64,000 bases of DNA, taken from assembly GCA_963747595.1 (NCBI GenBank), contig CAVVFO010000001.1, positions 496,001-560,000 on the forward strand, given 5' to 3'. Source of the DNA: Oleiagrimonas sp963747595 (GTDB lineage Bacteria; Pseudomonadota; Gammaproteobacteria; Xanthomonadales; Rhodanobacteraceae). The translations under genes and the position numbers were made by a program. The notes below the pieces were generated by a model, which saw only the letters and a list, made by a program, of their open reading frames with translations, was not told the origin of the DNA and did no database searches. The number at the start of each line of letters is the position of its first letter. The stretch's first letter is position 1. This document shows, piece by piece, positions 33,601-41,682 of this stretch.

Positions 33601-34072
33601 AAAGACATCGCTGCGTCTCAACGCCATGGCCAGACGCCATGGCCTGATTTTCGTGGCGCTGCAGCTGCACGCCGCCGGCGGCCAACTGTTATCGCGCAAC
33701 TTTTACTGGACGGCCCCCAAGCCGCATGATCTTGAGCGTCTGGACGACCTGGCGCAGGTGAGGTTGCAGGCTGTCGCTACCTATCGAGGTGATCATGCCT
33801 TGACTGTCCATCTGCGCAACGTCTCACACCACGTGGCGCTGCAGACCAAATTGACGCTAGTGGGTACGAAGGGCAAACGCATCCTTCCAGCGTATTACAG
33901 CGACAATTACGTGAATCTGACACCGGGAGAAGAACGCACAATCACGATTTCATATGATGCTGACCGGCGTCCGGATGGTGCCCGAGTCGAGCTGCGTGGC
34001 TGGAACGTTCACAAAGCTCTCGTTGTGGTTCCGCTGCGCGGGATCAGGACGGCCACGGGCCCAGGTACGTAA
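30614..34072 (+). CDS. GH2-family glycosidase, likely mannosylglycoprotein endo-beta-mannosidase type, with N-terminal LamG-like domain
   Basis: 1152 residues from ATG 30614 (signal peptide MSSMSMWLAVALLLGVALPLRA); a GTG at 30590 would add eight residues. Residues about 40-195 look like a concanavalin/LamG domain (WIHPRQIAAKRQLIAGLG, LSLYLNGHVVARG). The GH2 sugar-binding, Ig-like and TIM-barrel domains follow. The acid/base is Glu755 in VLWFGRNEG and the nucleophile is probably Glu813 in FSVEVGTPSFP. The Asn-Glu pair argues against exo-beta-glucosaminidase, where this position is Asp, and the nucleophile context recalls plant and bacterial endo-beta-mannosidases that cut Man-beta-1,4-GlcNAc in N-glycans. 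The substrate is an inference; GH2 membership is firm. Confidence 0.85.
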   Translation: MSSMSMWLAVALLLGVALPLRATTHGPWNATVLAGGVGMKKPLPAAASVLAAHSSWSEAAWIHPRQIAAKRQLIAGLGDPQGAGRYFFSDHGRLGFWWGHGHALMSHARLTAGQWAQVGAVANGDQLSLYLNGHVVARGSARHVRMKPTMVLAPVTQPWRDAVHFSGKIAGFSVADGALDANRLRKLAGSKPGGLTRFAPASPHWPVQTRQIQGQVTPQSPSTLPHSKAPFSRPAKRALGAHPALKARNAHTWTLQDWTLASATRLPRATGAALSNVGYATGSAWYVASVPGTVLTTLVDGGVYPDPGYGLNNMAIPESLHMHDWWYRTVFKVPANLAGRQLRLTFNGVNYSGEVWVNGKRIGHTKGAFARGVFDVTGDLVAGHDNAVAVRVSPPPHAGVPNEESLVGGPGENGGMMELDGPTFLATEGWDWIPSVRDRDTGLWQSVVLRASGAVRIGATHVVTSFPAADHSRADVRVDVPLHNSGALPVHGMLHVAFGDVHVNKPVTVAPGSSVVHLDPADIPQLVVRHPHLWWPNGYGKPYLYCMHVRFTMGGATSDQAQFRFGIREISYELSLFDQKGRLRRVLVNFGREGRRHTRVVDIRHKAILKTPHGWAYSLLPGAQHSPAVTDLEDTRLTPYLAIRVNGVRIAVKGGNWGMDDWRKRVSRKHLEPYFKLQKKAHMDVIRNWIGMSTEPAFYQLADEYGMLVFNGFWESTQNGNIEPQDDALFMRNARDVIRRYRNHPSIVLWFGRNEGVPQPLLNKRLDTAVAKLDGTRLYMPSSNDIDLWTSGPYNYRPPQDYFNKLARGFSVEVGTPSFPTLEAFKAMMPKPDRWPISDDWAYHDWHQKGNGDVNTFMRSMATKFGKPTSLGDFARKAQMMNYVTYRAIFEGFNAHLWSQNSGRLLWMSHPAWPSTMWQLYSHDADTSGAYFGAMKGAEPIHVQMNLPDRSIAVINNTQTVRSHVAVKIAVYDLLGRQLADDAETVDAQAGAVTAVKTSLRLNAMARRHGLIFVALQLHAAGGQLLSRNFYWTAPKPHDLERLDDLAQVRLQAVATYRGDHALTVHLRNVSHHVALQTKLTLVGTKGKRILPAYYSDNYVNLTPGEERTITISYDADRRPDGARVELRGWNVHKALVVVPLRGIRTATGPGT

Positions 34073-34180
34073 GTTCGCGGACGCAGAGAGGTTCCAAAAC
34101 GTCACAGGTAGAGCCGTGGCGTTGTTCCAAAGTGGAATATGGATCACGCAAAAAACTTATGGAAATGCGGTTTCGCATGA

Positions 34181-34208
34181 GGTATCGTTACCTAGAGATA
34201 TCGTTACC
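34181..34208. promoter_or_regulatory. Tandem LacI-type operators upstream of the TonB receptor
   Basis: GGTATCGTTACC (34181-34192) and GATATCGTTACC (34197-34208), 16 bases apart from start to start, within 34073-34464. They lie about 260-280 bases before the receptor start, so a long leader is implied. The remaining leader shows no clear ORF. Confidence 0.65.
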
Positions 34209-34464
34209 TAAATGACGATTACTTCGCGGTGCAGGCCGCTCCACGATGCGTGGTACGTGGGGGCAATGAAGATCTTCAAGGTTCGTACCAAGCCACTGTC
34301 ACCGTGACCGCTGTGATCTTGCTTTGGAGTATGGAAGAGCGTGTAGGTCGATCTGTTTTTGGCAACGTTTCAGGGGACACCCCTGTGGCACGGAATCAGA
34401 GCGATCTAAATTCGCCAGAAGGATGCAGTCCGACTGAGAACCACAATCTGATTGGGGACCACAA

Positions 34465-37400
34465 ATGAAACAGCTACCACATGTATCAGCCCGCAAGCCG
34501 TTATACGTTGCGCTGACTTTGGCAACCATGTCGTTCGGCGCCTATCTGGGATCTACCGATATTGCGCTCGCCGCACAGGCAGGCACATCCACTGCTGCCG
34601 CGCAGGCAAACGCGCCAACCGCGGCCGCGACAACGGCATCCTCGCCGACACCGGCCCCCGTGCAGACGAAGACAAAGAAGCGGCAGGCCTCGAACAACCC
34701 GACCAAGCTCCAGACAGTCACGGTCACCGGGTACCGCCAATCGGTCGACAGCGCACTGCTCAAAGAGCGTCAATCCAATTCCATCATCTCGGTCATCAAC
34801 GCGCAAAGCACCAGCCAGTTTCCGGCGAAGGACGTCGCCGATGCGCTGCAACACCTGCCGGGCGTGATCATCACTCGCAATGGCGGTGAAGGGAAGAACG
34901 TGAGTATCCGCGGCTTGTCGCCTGCACTGAGTCTGACGGAGCTGAACGGGAACTTCATCGCGAACGCACAAGCGGAAGCAGGTGGTCTCACAAGATCATT
35001 CAACTACCTGTTGCTGCCAGCGAAGATGATTGCCAGCGTTGATGTGTACAAGACTCAGGAAGCAAAACTGGACGTCGGCGGTATCGGCGGCACAGTCATC
35101 TTGCATACCAGGCGCCCGTTGGAGATGCCGGCAAACAAGGGATTTGTGTCGGTCAACGCGGTGTCGCTGGACACCAAGGGGAAAATTGAGCCACGTGTAG
35201 CGGCAATGTATTCATGGCATGACAAGAGTGACAGATTTGGTGTCTTGGTTGGCTTGGGATATGAAAAGCGCGATGTCAGAGACTATCTGGCAAACGCCTC
35301 CAGCTGGCATTGGTGGAGCGACAAAGCCACTTCCCCTGACAATTTCGCCGGGGACCCGCCGACCCTGGTTTCCGGTAATCCAGTGTCTGACCCGCAAAAT
35401 GTCGCGTACTGGCCGAATGGTGGTGTCGTTGATCAATCCGGGAAGACCTACAACGGCTATTGGATGCCACAACAGATGTCCCTCGATCAAAGAACCGAGC
35501 GCCGCCGGCGTGAGAGTACCCAGGTCACCGTACAGTTCAAGCCGACCAGAAACTTCTTGCTCACGGGGAACTATTTCCGCTTCGCATTCAGCAACGATAA
35601 TGTCAACAACACTCTCGAAGTCCCGGAATGGGGCTTGCCTGGCGGTACGTCATTCGCGAATGATCAAGGCCGACAACTGGCGCCAAATGGGCTGACGTTC
35701 GATCCATCCCACAGCATCGTCACGGGAGCAAAGTATCTGCAGCCGGCAAAGGGAACCGGTTGTGCGGCACTGGTGAATCCAGTGACTGGCGCGCAGCGGC
35801 AGCCGTCCAACGTCTGCTCGCAACAATATCCATGGATAACGGGTAATTACGATCTGCAGTCCGCCAAATCGCAGTCACTGAACATCAAGGGCGAGTGGTC
35901 TGCGGGAATGCTGGATGCCTCATTCAATGTGGGCCGCACTTGGTCCAATGGAGGCCCGCGCGTCTCGTACAGGGCGTCGGTGAAGCCCCGGGTGTTCGAG
36001 AATGGCCAGTGGGTCAATGGAAATCAATCGACACAGTGGAATATCGCAGGAAAGCCGTCGATAGAAGTGTCGCCAGGGGTTCTGCAAAATCTGCGGTCTG
36101 GTGTGGGTCAATTTGATCTTGGCTCGACGGGTGCAGGTACTGGCACCACAAAGATGGCGCAAAATTTCGCACAGTTGGATTTTACTTTGACGCCTGATAT
36201 AGGATGGATGGACTCTTTGCAGTTTGGCGTAAAATATACCGATACAAATGGTAGTCAAACTAGCATCCAACAACGGTGGCTGTGTCCTGGGACGACTGAA
36301 CAGTACCAACAGTGTGACCCCAATGCCGGCAACTTGATGCCACAGTTCATTCTTCCGCATAGTCTCAAGACCAACACCAAGGCGTTCAGTACCAACGTTT
36401 TCCCGGCGATTAATTACCCTGTTTATTACGCATACCTGAATAATAAATATGGTGGGTTGAAGGAAACCAACGAACCCCAGAATTTTGGAGGTATTCGCGA
36501 ACAGGACGAGTCTGCATACTTGCAGCTGAATTACGACTACGGACCGCTGCGCGGTAATGTAGGCGTTCGCTGGGTACGGGTGCTTCAGGACACGAATATC
36601 GGAACCCAAGTTGAGACATTGAACCAAGAGTACTATCAGACCGTACCAGGGCCTACGGGGCAACCATTATTTTGTCCCCCGACGGGCGTCAACAAGGTGG
36701 GCGGTCCGTGTGCCCCCGGGGACTTCCAGTACAAGCCATCGTCCGTGTGGGATGTCAAATCAGTGGCGCTGACACACAACTACAGGTCGTACAAGAAGCT
36801 CTTGCCAAGTGTCAACATCGTTTACAGTCTGCCGCACGATATTCAGCTACGTGGCGCGTGGTCCGAAGCGATGGCACCCCCGGGATATGGGGATCTGCTG
36901 CGGACTGGATCCGTCCAACACGTAACCGCGGCTTATTATCATGATCGAGCCCAGTTTGGCGCGGCGCTACCAGGATACTATGGCTCTGGCGGCAATCCGG
37001 CCCTGAAAGAATACACGGCCAAACAATACGATCTGGCAGCCGCCTGGTACCCGACATCAGGAGCCGTGCTGAGCGTCGACTACTTTCACAAAAATGTGCA
37101 GAACTTTGTCGTCCCGGTAACTTTGTCCAACGAGGCGATCGACTTCAATGGCCAAAAAGTCACGGCGATCTCGTATGGAACGATTGGCAACGGGCAGTCT
37201 GGTACATCCAAGGGGTTCGAGTACTCGGGACAGTACACTTTACCGATGGGTTTGGGTGTATTGGCCAACTACACGACCGATAACACGAGTTCGACCAACG
37301 TCACCGTGGGAAATCAGGTAGTCGGCACATCCAAGCTGGTCGGAAGTGCGAAATACGCAGGAAACCTGTCACTGTTTTACCAGAAGCATAATCTTTTGGT

Positions 37401-37668
37401 GCGCGTGAGCGAAAACTGGACAGGCCCCGTGATTGACGGACTGGTATCGGGATTGACGGAGTACCAGCAGCCGTACAAGCAAACCGACCTGAACGCACAT
37501 TACGATATCAGCAAGCACCTCACTGTAACTGCTTCGGTCCTCAATCTGACGCAGTCGATGCAGCGCAGCAGGATTGGTAATGATACGTCGGCACGCCTGG
37601 CCCAGCTGGAGTACAGCGGTCGTCAGTATTATTTGGGGTTGACATACAGCCTTGGTGATAGTCCGTAA
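34465..37668 (+). CDS. TonB-dependent outer-membrane receptor (Caulobacter-type)
   Basis: 1067 residues. The signal peptide region ends near ALAAQ, and an Ala/Thr/Pro-rich linker follows. The plug domain (about 85-230) shows TVTGYRQSVDSALLKER, FPAKDVADALQHLPGV, VSIRGLSPALSLTELNG and VDVYKTQEAKLDVGGIGGTV, all characteristic of the large TIGR01782-like receptors that import oligosaccharides in Xanthomonadales and Caulobacter. The remainder is the 22-strand barrel, ending in a Tyr-rich strand YYLGLTYSLG. It is the only importer gene in the locus and presumably takes up mannose-containing oligosaccharides. Its GC content is visibly lower than its neighbours, suggesting separate acquisition. Confidence 0.92.
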   Translation: MKQLPHVSARKPLYVALTLATMSFGAYLGSTDIALAAQAGTSTAAAQANAPTAAATTASSPTPAPVQTKTKKRQASNNPTKLQTVTVTGYRQSVDSALLKERQSNSIISVINAQSTSQFPAKDVADALQHLPGVIITRNGGEGKNVSIRGLSPALSLTELNGNFIANAQAEAGGLTRSFNYLLLPAKMIASVDVYKTQEAKLDVGGIGGTVILHTRRPLEMPANKGFVSVNAVSLDTKGKIEPRVAAMYSWHDKSDRFGVLVGLGYEKRDVRDYLANASSWHWWSDKATSPDNFAGDPPTLVSGNPVSDPQNVAYWPNGGVVDQSGKTYNGYWMPQQMSLDQRTERRRRESTQVTVQFKPTRNFLLTGNYFRFAFSNDNVNNTLEVPEWGLPGGTSFANDQGRQLAPNGLTFDPSHSIVTGAKYLQPAKGTGCAALVNPVTGAQRQPSNVCSQQYPWITGNYDLQSAKSQSLNIKGEWSAGMLDASFNVGRTWSNGGPRVSYRASVKPRVFENGQWVNGNQSTQWNIAGKPSIEVSPGVLQNLRSGVGQFDLGSTGAGTGTTKMAQNFAQLDFTLTPDIGWMDSLQFGVKYTDTNGSQTSIQQRWLCPGTTEQYQQCDPNAGNLMPQFILPHSLKTNTKAFSTNVFPAINYPVYYAYLNNKYGGLKETNEPQNFGGIREQDESAYLQLNYDYGPLRGNVGVRWVRVLQDTNIGTQVETLNQEYYQTVPGPTGQPLFCPPTGVNKVGGPCAPGDFQYKPSSVWDVKSVALTHNYRSYKKLLPSVNIVYSLPHDIQLRGAWSEAMAPPGYGDLLRTGSVQHVTAAYYHDRAQFGAALPGYYGSGGNPALKEYTAKQYDLAAAWYPTSGAVLSVDYFHKNVQNFVVPVTLSNEAIDFNGQKVTAISYGTIGNGQSGTSKGFEYSGQYTLPMGLGVLANYTTDNTSSTNVTVGNQVVGTSKLVGSAKYAGNLSLFYQKHNLLVRVSENWTGPVIDGLVSGLTEYQQPYKQTDLNAHYDISKHLTVTASVLNLTQSMQRSRIGNDTSARLAQLEYSGRQYYLGLTYSLGDSP

Positions 37669-37672
37669 GGGT

Positions 37673-37711
37673 CTTGGCCAGCGGCGGGTTATGTGCCCGC
37701 CGCTGGCCAAG
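37673..37711 (+). terminator. Strong hairpin after the TonB receptor gene
   Basis: CTTGGCCAGCGGCGGG (37673-37688) pairs perfectly over 16 bases with CCCGCCGCTGGCCAAG (37696-37711), loop TTATGTG, five bases after the stop codon. It can be extended by flanking GTCCG/CGGAC. No T tract follows, so it may attenuate or protect the transcript end rather than stop transcription fully. Confidence 0.7.
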
Positions 37712-38450
37712 CGGACACGGAATGGACAGTGCTGTGCGGGAACGACATCGGAGCTCGCTCACCTGATGTATGGATTGTAGCCATACCCATTGATGTCCCG
37801 GGGGCCGGTCAAGATTCATATGAACCTATCGAGCTCCCGGGAGCATCCCAATTTCCAATATGAGGGGTTTCAATGAAAAAAATCTCGAAACGTCTTTCTC
37901 GTTACCTGATGACGGCCGGGTCGGTAATGTGTACCACGTCAAAGCGAACTTCACCGAATAATCGGCTCGACTAGGTGCTTGCATTGCTACACATAAAACG
38001 TGGATGTTGTCACCAAATTTAGTGGAGCACTTGATCCTCGCGTAGTATCCATCCGTCCAAAGACCCCCTCCCCACATCGCAACTTTTCTTGACCTGCTGC
38101 CGAAGCCTCAACACTTCTCGTGTCGTCAAGCATTTTATCGATGTCAATAACCGTTCGTCACGGTCTCGGTCGGGTCCGAGTGCAAAAGAAAGTGCACATG
38201 CTCTTCATCCGTTCCGACCCCATTAACTTGGATTGGTGCGGTGCCGCGATCGCAGACGCTTCTCTTTCAGCAGTTCGTCTACGGATTTGCCAAATATGGC
38301 GCGTCGGTATTTCAATGAAAAAACCGACGGGTTCAGAAGAACTGTGACGTTGTTTGTTCTTGCGGATGTATTGCTCATTCCAAAATCTTACGCCGCAAGC
38401 AGCGAGGGATTTTACCCTAAAAGATTATTAAGATCACGAAGGAGTTCACA
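37712..38450. other. AT-rich spacer with possible gene remnants
   Basis: 739 bases of much lower GC than the rest of the locus. A 33-codon frame at 37874 (MKKISKRLSRYLMTAG...) looks like a truncated signal-sequence start, and a frame from 38296 (MARRYFNEKTDGFRRTV) is similarly short. One operator half-site, TCGTTACC, lies at 37899-37906. None of this supports an intact gene; I read it as decayed DNA. Confidence 0.4.
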
Positions 38451-40808
38451 GTGATATTTCCCCGAGAAAGTAAAGTGATCCTTGCCGTAATCTCGCTGCT
38501 TGCATGCCTCGCGGTTGCTCAAGCACAGACGCAAAGTCCGGCAGCTTCGAAAAAAAAGCCAGTAGACTACGCCAATGGCTTGGTGGGCACTGCTCCTTTA
38601 AATAAGCAAAAGCTAATTGGCAATGCGCCGCCTCCCGGCGAGCAGCTGTACTCCGGATTCACCTCGCCCGGCGCCCAGCTGCCGCAAAGCTCCACCGACA
38701 TCGCGCCGATCAACGCCAACTTGGCGGTTGATTATCCGGCCGGCGTCGCCTCCCCCTACTATTATCCCAACCCGACCATGATCGGCTTTACCGGGGGCGG
38801 CCGGGCCGGGCGCGGCGAGCCGACGATCATGCCGGTGGTGGGCGACTGGACGGTGCCGCCGCAGTACACCCAGTCGTTCTACGACAAATCCCGCGAAAAG
38901 GCCTCGCCCGGTTACTACTCGGTCTATCTCAATACCTTCAAGACCCGCGCCGAAATGACCGCCACCCAGTGGACCGGACTGTTTCGCTTCACGTTTCCGC
39001 AAAGCCACAAGGCGCACGTGATCGTCAATCTCGGCCGTCACGGCGGCACGGTCCAGGTGATGGGCAATCATACCGTGTGCGGTCAGATGGGGCACGACAG
39101 CGACGCGCGAGACGGCGGCTACTTTGTGGCCACGTTTTCCCGCCCGTTTCGCGCCTACGGAACATTTCGCCAAGTCGACAGCAAGCAGGCGCGCAAGTAT
39201 TCACCGGCCGTCGGTTTCAAACAGGTCAAGAAAAACACGCGAAAAATTTCCGGCCATTACGCCGGCGCCTACCTCTCTTTTCATACCAAAAAGGGCGAGA
39301 AGGTGCTGATGAAGATCGCCCGCGGCCACAGCTACGCCCAAGCCAGGCAGCGTCTCAAGGCCGAGGACCCCGGCTGGAATTTCCAGCGCGTGCACGCTCA
39401 GGCGCGGGCCACTTGGGCGAAGAATCTCAATCTGATCCAAGTCCAGGGCGGCACCGCCAAGCAGCGCATGCTGTTCTACTCCACGTTTCTGCACTCGTTT
39501 GCCAGCCCGCGGCTGATCGCGCGCAAGGGCCAGAAGTTCACCAACATGCGCGGCAAGGTGGTCACGGCCAAGCATGACCGCTACGGCCCCGTGCCTTTCT
39601 GGGATACCGGCCGCAATCAGATCGTGCTGCTGGAAATGCTGGAGCCCAAGGTGGTCAAGAACATCCTGCGCTCGGAGCTCGATATGGCGAAAGAATCGGG
39701 GTTCATGGGCACCTCGTTTCATGGCGACAACGCGGTCTTTCTGTATCTGGGTTCATGGGAACGCGGTATTCATTTTGACTGGGCTTCCGTCTACAGATAC
39801 CTGCGCAAGAATGCCATGGATCCCAAGGGCCCGCGCACCTATCTGGCCGAATACAAGAAAAACGGCTGGATTTCGGACTTCATTCCCAAGGTCAATCCCG
39901 ACCCGCCTTATGCCGGCGGCAAGGCGGGCGTGGCAACCACGCTGGAATACGCCTGGGACGATCATGCCATGGCGATGTTCGCCAGGAAATTGGGCAAGAC
40001 CGCCGACTACAAAATGTTCCTCAGGCGCGCGCATAACTACAGGAACGTGTTCGACAAGTCCGACGATTTCATGCGGGGGCGGCTTGCCGATGGCAGCTGG
40101 ATCACGCCGTTCAATCCGCGTGAGCCGTACTACAACTTCATGATGAAGGAGGCCTCGGGCTGGTCCACTTTGTGGCTGGTGCCGCAGGACGTGCAGGGCC
40201 TCGCCAACCTGCTGGGCGGACAAAACGCCTTCGATGCCAAACTGGACAAGTTCTTCAGCACGCCGTATCACCCCAAGGGCATCTGCCGCGACTGTACCGG
40301 AGTCATCGGCCAGTACGTGCAGGGCAACCAGCCCGACCAGCAAGCGGCCTATCTCTACGATTGGGGCGGTCAGCCGTGGAAAACCCAGCGCCTGGTGCGC
40401 AAGATCCTCAAAAACATGTACGGCAGCGATGCCAGCGGGTATGCCTATCCCGGCATGGACGACCAGGGCTCCACCTCATCCTGGTACACGATGAGTGCGC
40501 TGGGCTTTTACCCTGTGGATCCGTCCAGCCCCGACTACATCCTCGGCAGCCCGATTTTCAGCGATGCCAAAATCCACATGGGCAATGGCCATACGTTCGA
40601 GATCGTGGCGAAGAACAACTCGGCCAAGAATATGTATATTCAATCGGCGACCTTGAACGGGAAACCGTGGAACAAGCCGTGGTTCAGTCAATCAAATATC
40701 AAAAATGGCGGAAAGCTGGTACTTGACATGGGACCGACGCCCAATAAAAAGTGGGGTAGTGCCCCGAATGCCGCTCCGCCGTCGATGTCAGATCCAGACA
40801 AGGAATGA
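38451..40808 (+). CDS. GH92-family protein A (catalytic acid replaced by Gln)
   Basis: 785 residues from a GTG preceded by AAGGAG. Signal peptide MIFPRESKVILAVISLLACLAVAQA. GH92 enzymes are Ca-dependent inverting alpha-mannosidases with an N-terminal beta-sandwich and an (alpha/alpha)6 barrel. Barrel motifs include FWDTGRNQIVLLEML, LEYAWDDHAMAMFA, YDWGGQPWKTQ and GMDDQGSTSSWYTMSALGFYP, whose Asp670/671 supply the base. The usual Gly-Asn-Glu-Pro-Asp carrying the catalytic acid is here GNQPD, with Gln627. This is either an enzyme acting on an activated leaving group such as a phosphodiester, or one with impaired activity. The first 60 codons are AT-rich; the rest is GC-rich. Confidence 0.88.
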   Translation: MIFPRESKVILAVISLLACLAVAQAQTQSPAASKKKPVDYANGLVGTAPLNKQKLIGNAPPPGEQLYSGFTSPGAQLPQSSTDIAPINANLAVDYPAGVASPYYYPNPTMIGFTGGGRAGRGEPTIMPVVGDWTVPPQYTQSFYDKSREKASPGYYSVYLNTFKTRAEMTATQWTGLFRFTFPQSHKAHVIVNLGRHGGTVQVMGNHTVCGQMGHDSDARDGGYFVATFSRPFRAYGTFRQVDSKQARKYSPAVGFKQVKKNTRKISGHYAGAYLSFHTKKGEKVLMKIARGHSYAQARQRLKAEDPGWNFQRVHAQARATWAKNLNLIQVQGGTAKQRMLFYSTFLHSFASPRLIARKGQKFTNMRGKVVTAKHDRYGPVPFWDTGRNQIVLLEMLEPKVVKNILRSELDMAKESGFMGTSFHGDNAVFLYLGSWERGIHFDWASVYRYLRKNAMDPKGPRTYLAEYKKNGWISDFIPKVNPDPPYAGGKAGVATTLEYAWDDHAMAMFARKLGKTADYKMFLRRAHNYRNVFDKSDDFMRGRLADGSWITPFNPREPYYNFMMKEASGWSTLWLVPQDVQGLANLLGGQNAFDAKLDKFFSTPYHPKGICRDCTGVIGQYVQGNQPDQQAAYLYDWGGQPWKTQRLVRKILKNMYGSDASGYAYPGMDDQGSTSSWYTMSALGFYPVDPSSPDYILGSPIFSDAKIHMGNGHTFEIVAKNNSAKNMYIQSATLNGKPWNKPWFSQSNIKNGGKLVLDMGPTPNKKWGSAPNAAPPSMSDPDKE

Positions 40809-40911
40809 TGCCGGCATCGTTTAACGGGGCCCGGAATCTGGGCAGTGCGACACGTGTCGTATCGACAACATCGTGTTAAATCGACAGTCTTCACCACGAG
40901 TAAATGCGACT

Positions 40912-41664
40912 ATGGTGCGCAGAAAAACCCTTCAACTCGCCGTGCTGACCCTCTGCGGATGCATGTCGTTCGGTATGGCCCATGCGCAGAATATCAACAC
41001 GTTGAGCGCAAAGCAGCAGAAAGCCGGGTGGCACTTGCTGTTCAACGGCAAGAACCTGAAAGGTTGGCACTCGTATCTGGAAAAAGTCCCGGCAAAAGAC
41101 TGGTCGGTTCGGGACGGTGCCATCGTGCTCAAGAAGAATAATCATGACCAGCTAACCCGTTTCCAGGATCTGGTCACCAACGGCGAGTTCAAGAACTTTG
41201 ATCTCGAGCTGGACTGGAAAATGAAGCCCTGTGTCGACAGCGGCATCATGTTCTACGTGCACGAATCCCGCAAATACAAGTATACCTTTGAAACCGGTCC
41301 TGAGATGCAGATAGCGGATTTGGCGTGTACCAAGCCGGACAGCCGCGTGCTGAAGGAGCGCGCCGGCGACATCTTCGATCTGGTCCCGGTCGGTGTGGAA
41401 TACGTCAAGCGAGCCGGGCACTGGAACCACTATGAAATCATCTCCAACAAGGGCCACCTCAAGCTGTTTTTGAATGGGCACAAAGTCATCGATACACACC
41501 TGTGGGATGCGCACTGGTGGAACTTGGTGGCCAACAGCAAATTCAGTGCCATGCCTGGATTTGCAACATTCCACGAGGGGCATATCGCCTTGCAGGGCAC
41601 GGAGGGCAAAGGTCAGCCCGGTGTCAAAATATGGTTTCGTAATATCAAAATCAAACGACTTTGA
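40912..41664 (+). CDS. DUF1080 / 3-keto-disaccharide hydrolase-domain protein
   Basis: 250 residues from ATG 40912 with signal peptide (LQLAVLTLCGCMSFGMAHAQ). The domain is a concanavalin-like sandwich, recognised by GWHLLFNGKNLKGWHSYLE, FDLELDWKMKPCVDSGIMFYV, WNHYEIISNKGHLKLFLNGHKV and a terminal GVKIWFRNIKIKRL. Such proteins occur widely in polysaccharide loci; some act on 3-keto sugars, others may only bind glycans. It lies between two GH92 genes with short gaps (103 and 18 bases), so it is probably co-transcribed with them. Specific role unknown. Confidence 0.85.
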   Translation: MVRRKTLQLAVLTLCGCMSFGMAHAQNINTLSAKQQKAGWHLLFNGKNLKGWHSYLEKVPAKDWSVRDGAIVLKKNNHDQLTRFQDLVTNGEFKNFDLELDWKMKPCVDSGIMFYVHESRKYKYTFETGPEMQIADLACTKPDSRVLKERAGDIFDLVPVGVEYVKRAGHWNHYEIISNKGHLKLFLNGHKVIDTHLWDAHWWNLVANSKFSAMPGFATFHEGHIALQGTEGKGQPGVKIWFRNIKIKRL

Positions 41665-41682
41665 ATCAATTCGGGAAAAATC

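Noticed and set aside
30614..34072. GH2 protein considered as exo-beta-D-glucosaminidase
   Set aside because: The acid/base position is Asn-Glu, not the Asp form of glucosaminidases, and the surrounding locus is for alpha-mannose glycans.
38296..38454. Short frame MARRYFNEKTDGFRRTV... just before GH92-A
   Set aside because: About 52 codons with no ribosome site, in decayed AT-rich spacer; not enough to call a gene.
40809..40911. Search for a locus operator before the DUF1080 gene
   Set aside because: No match to GGTAWCGTTACC was seen; the gene probably shares the GH92-A transcript.
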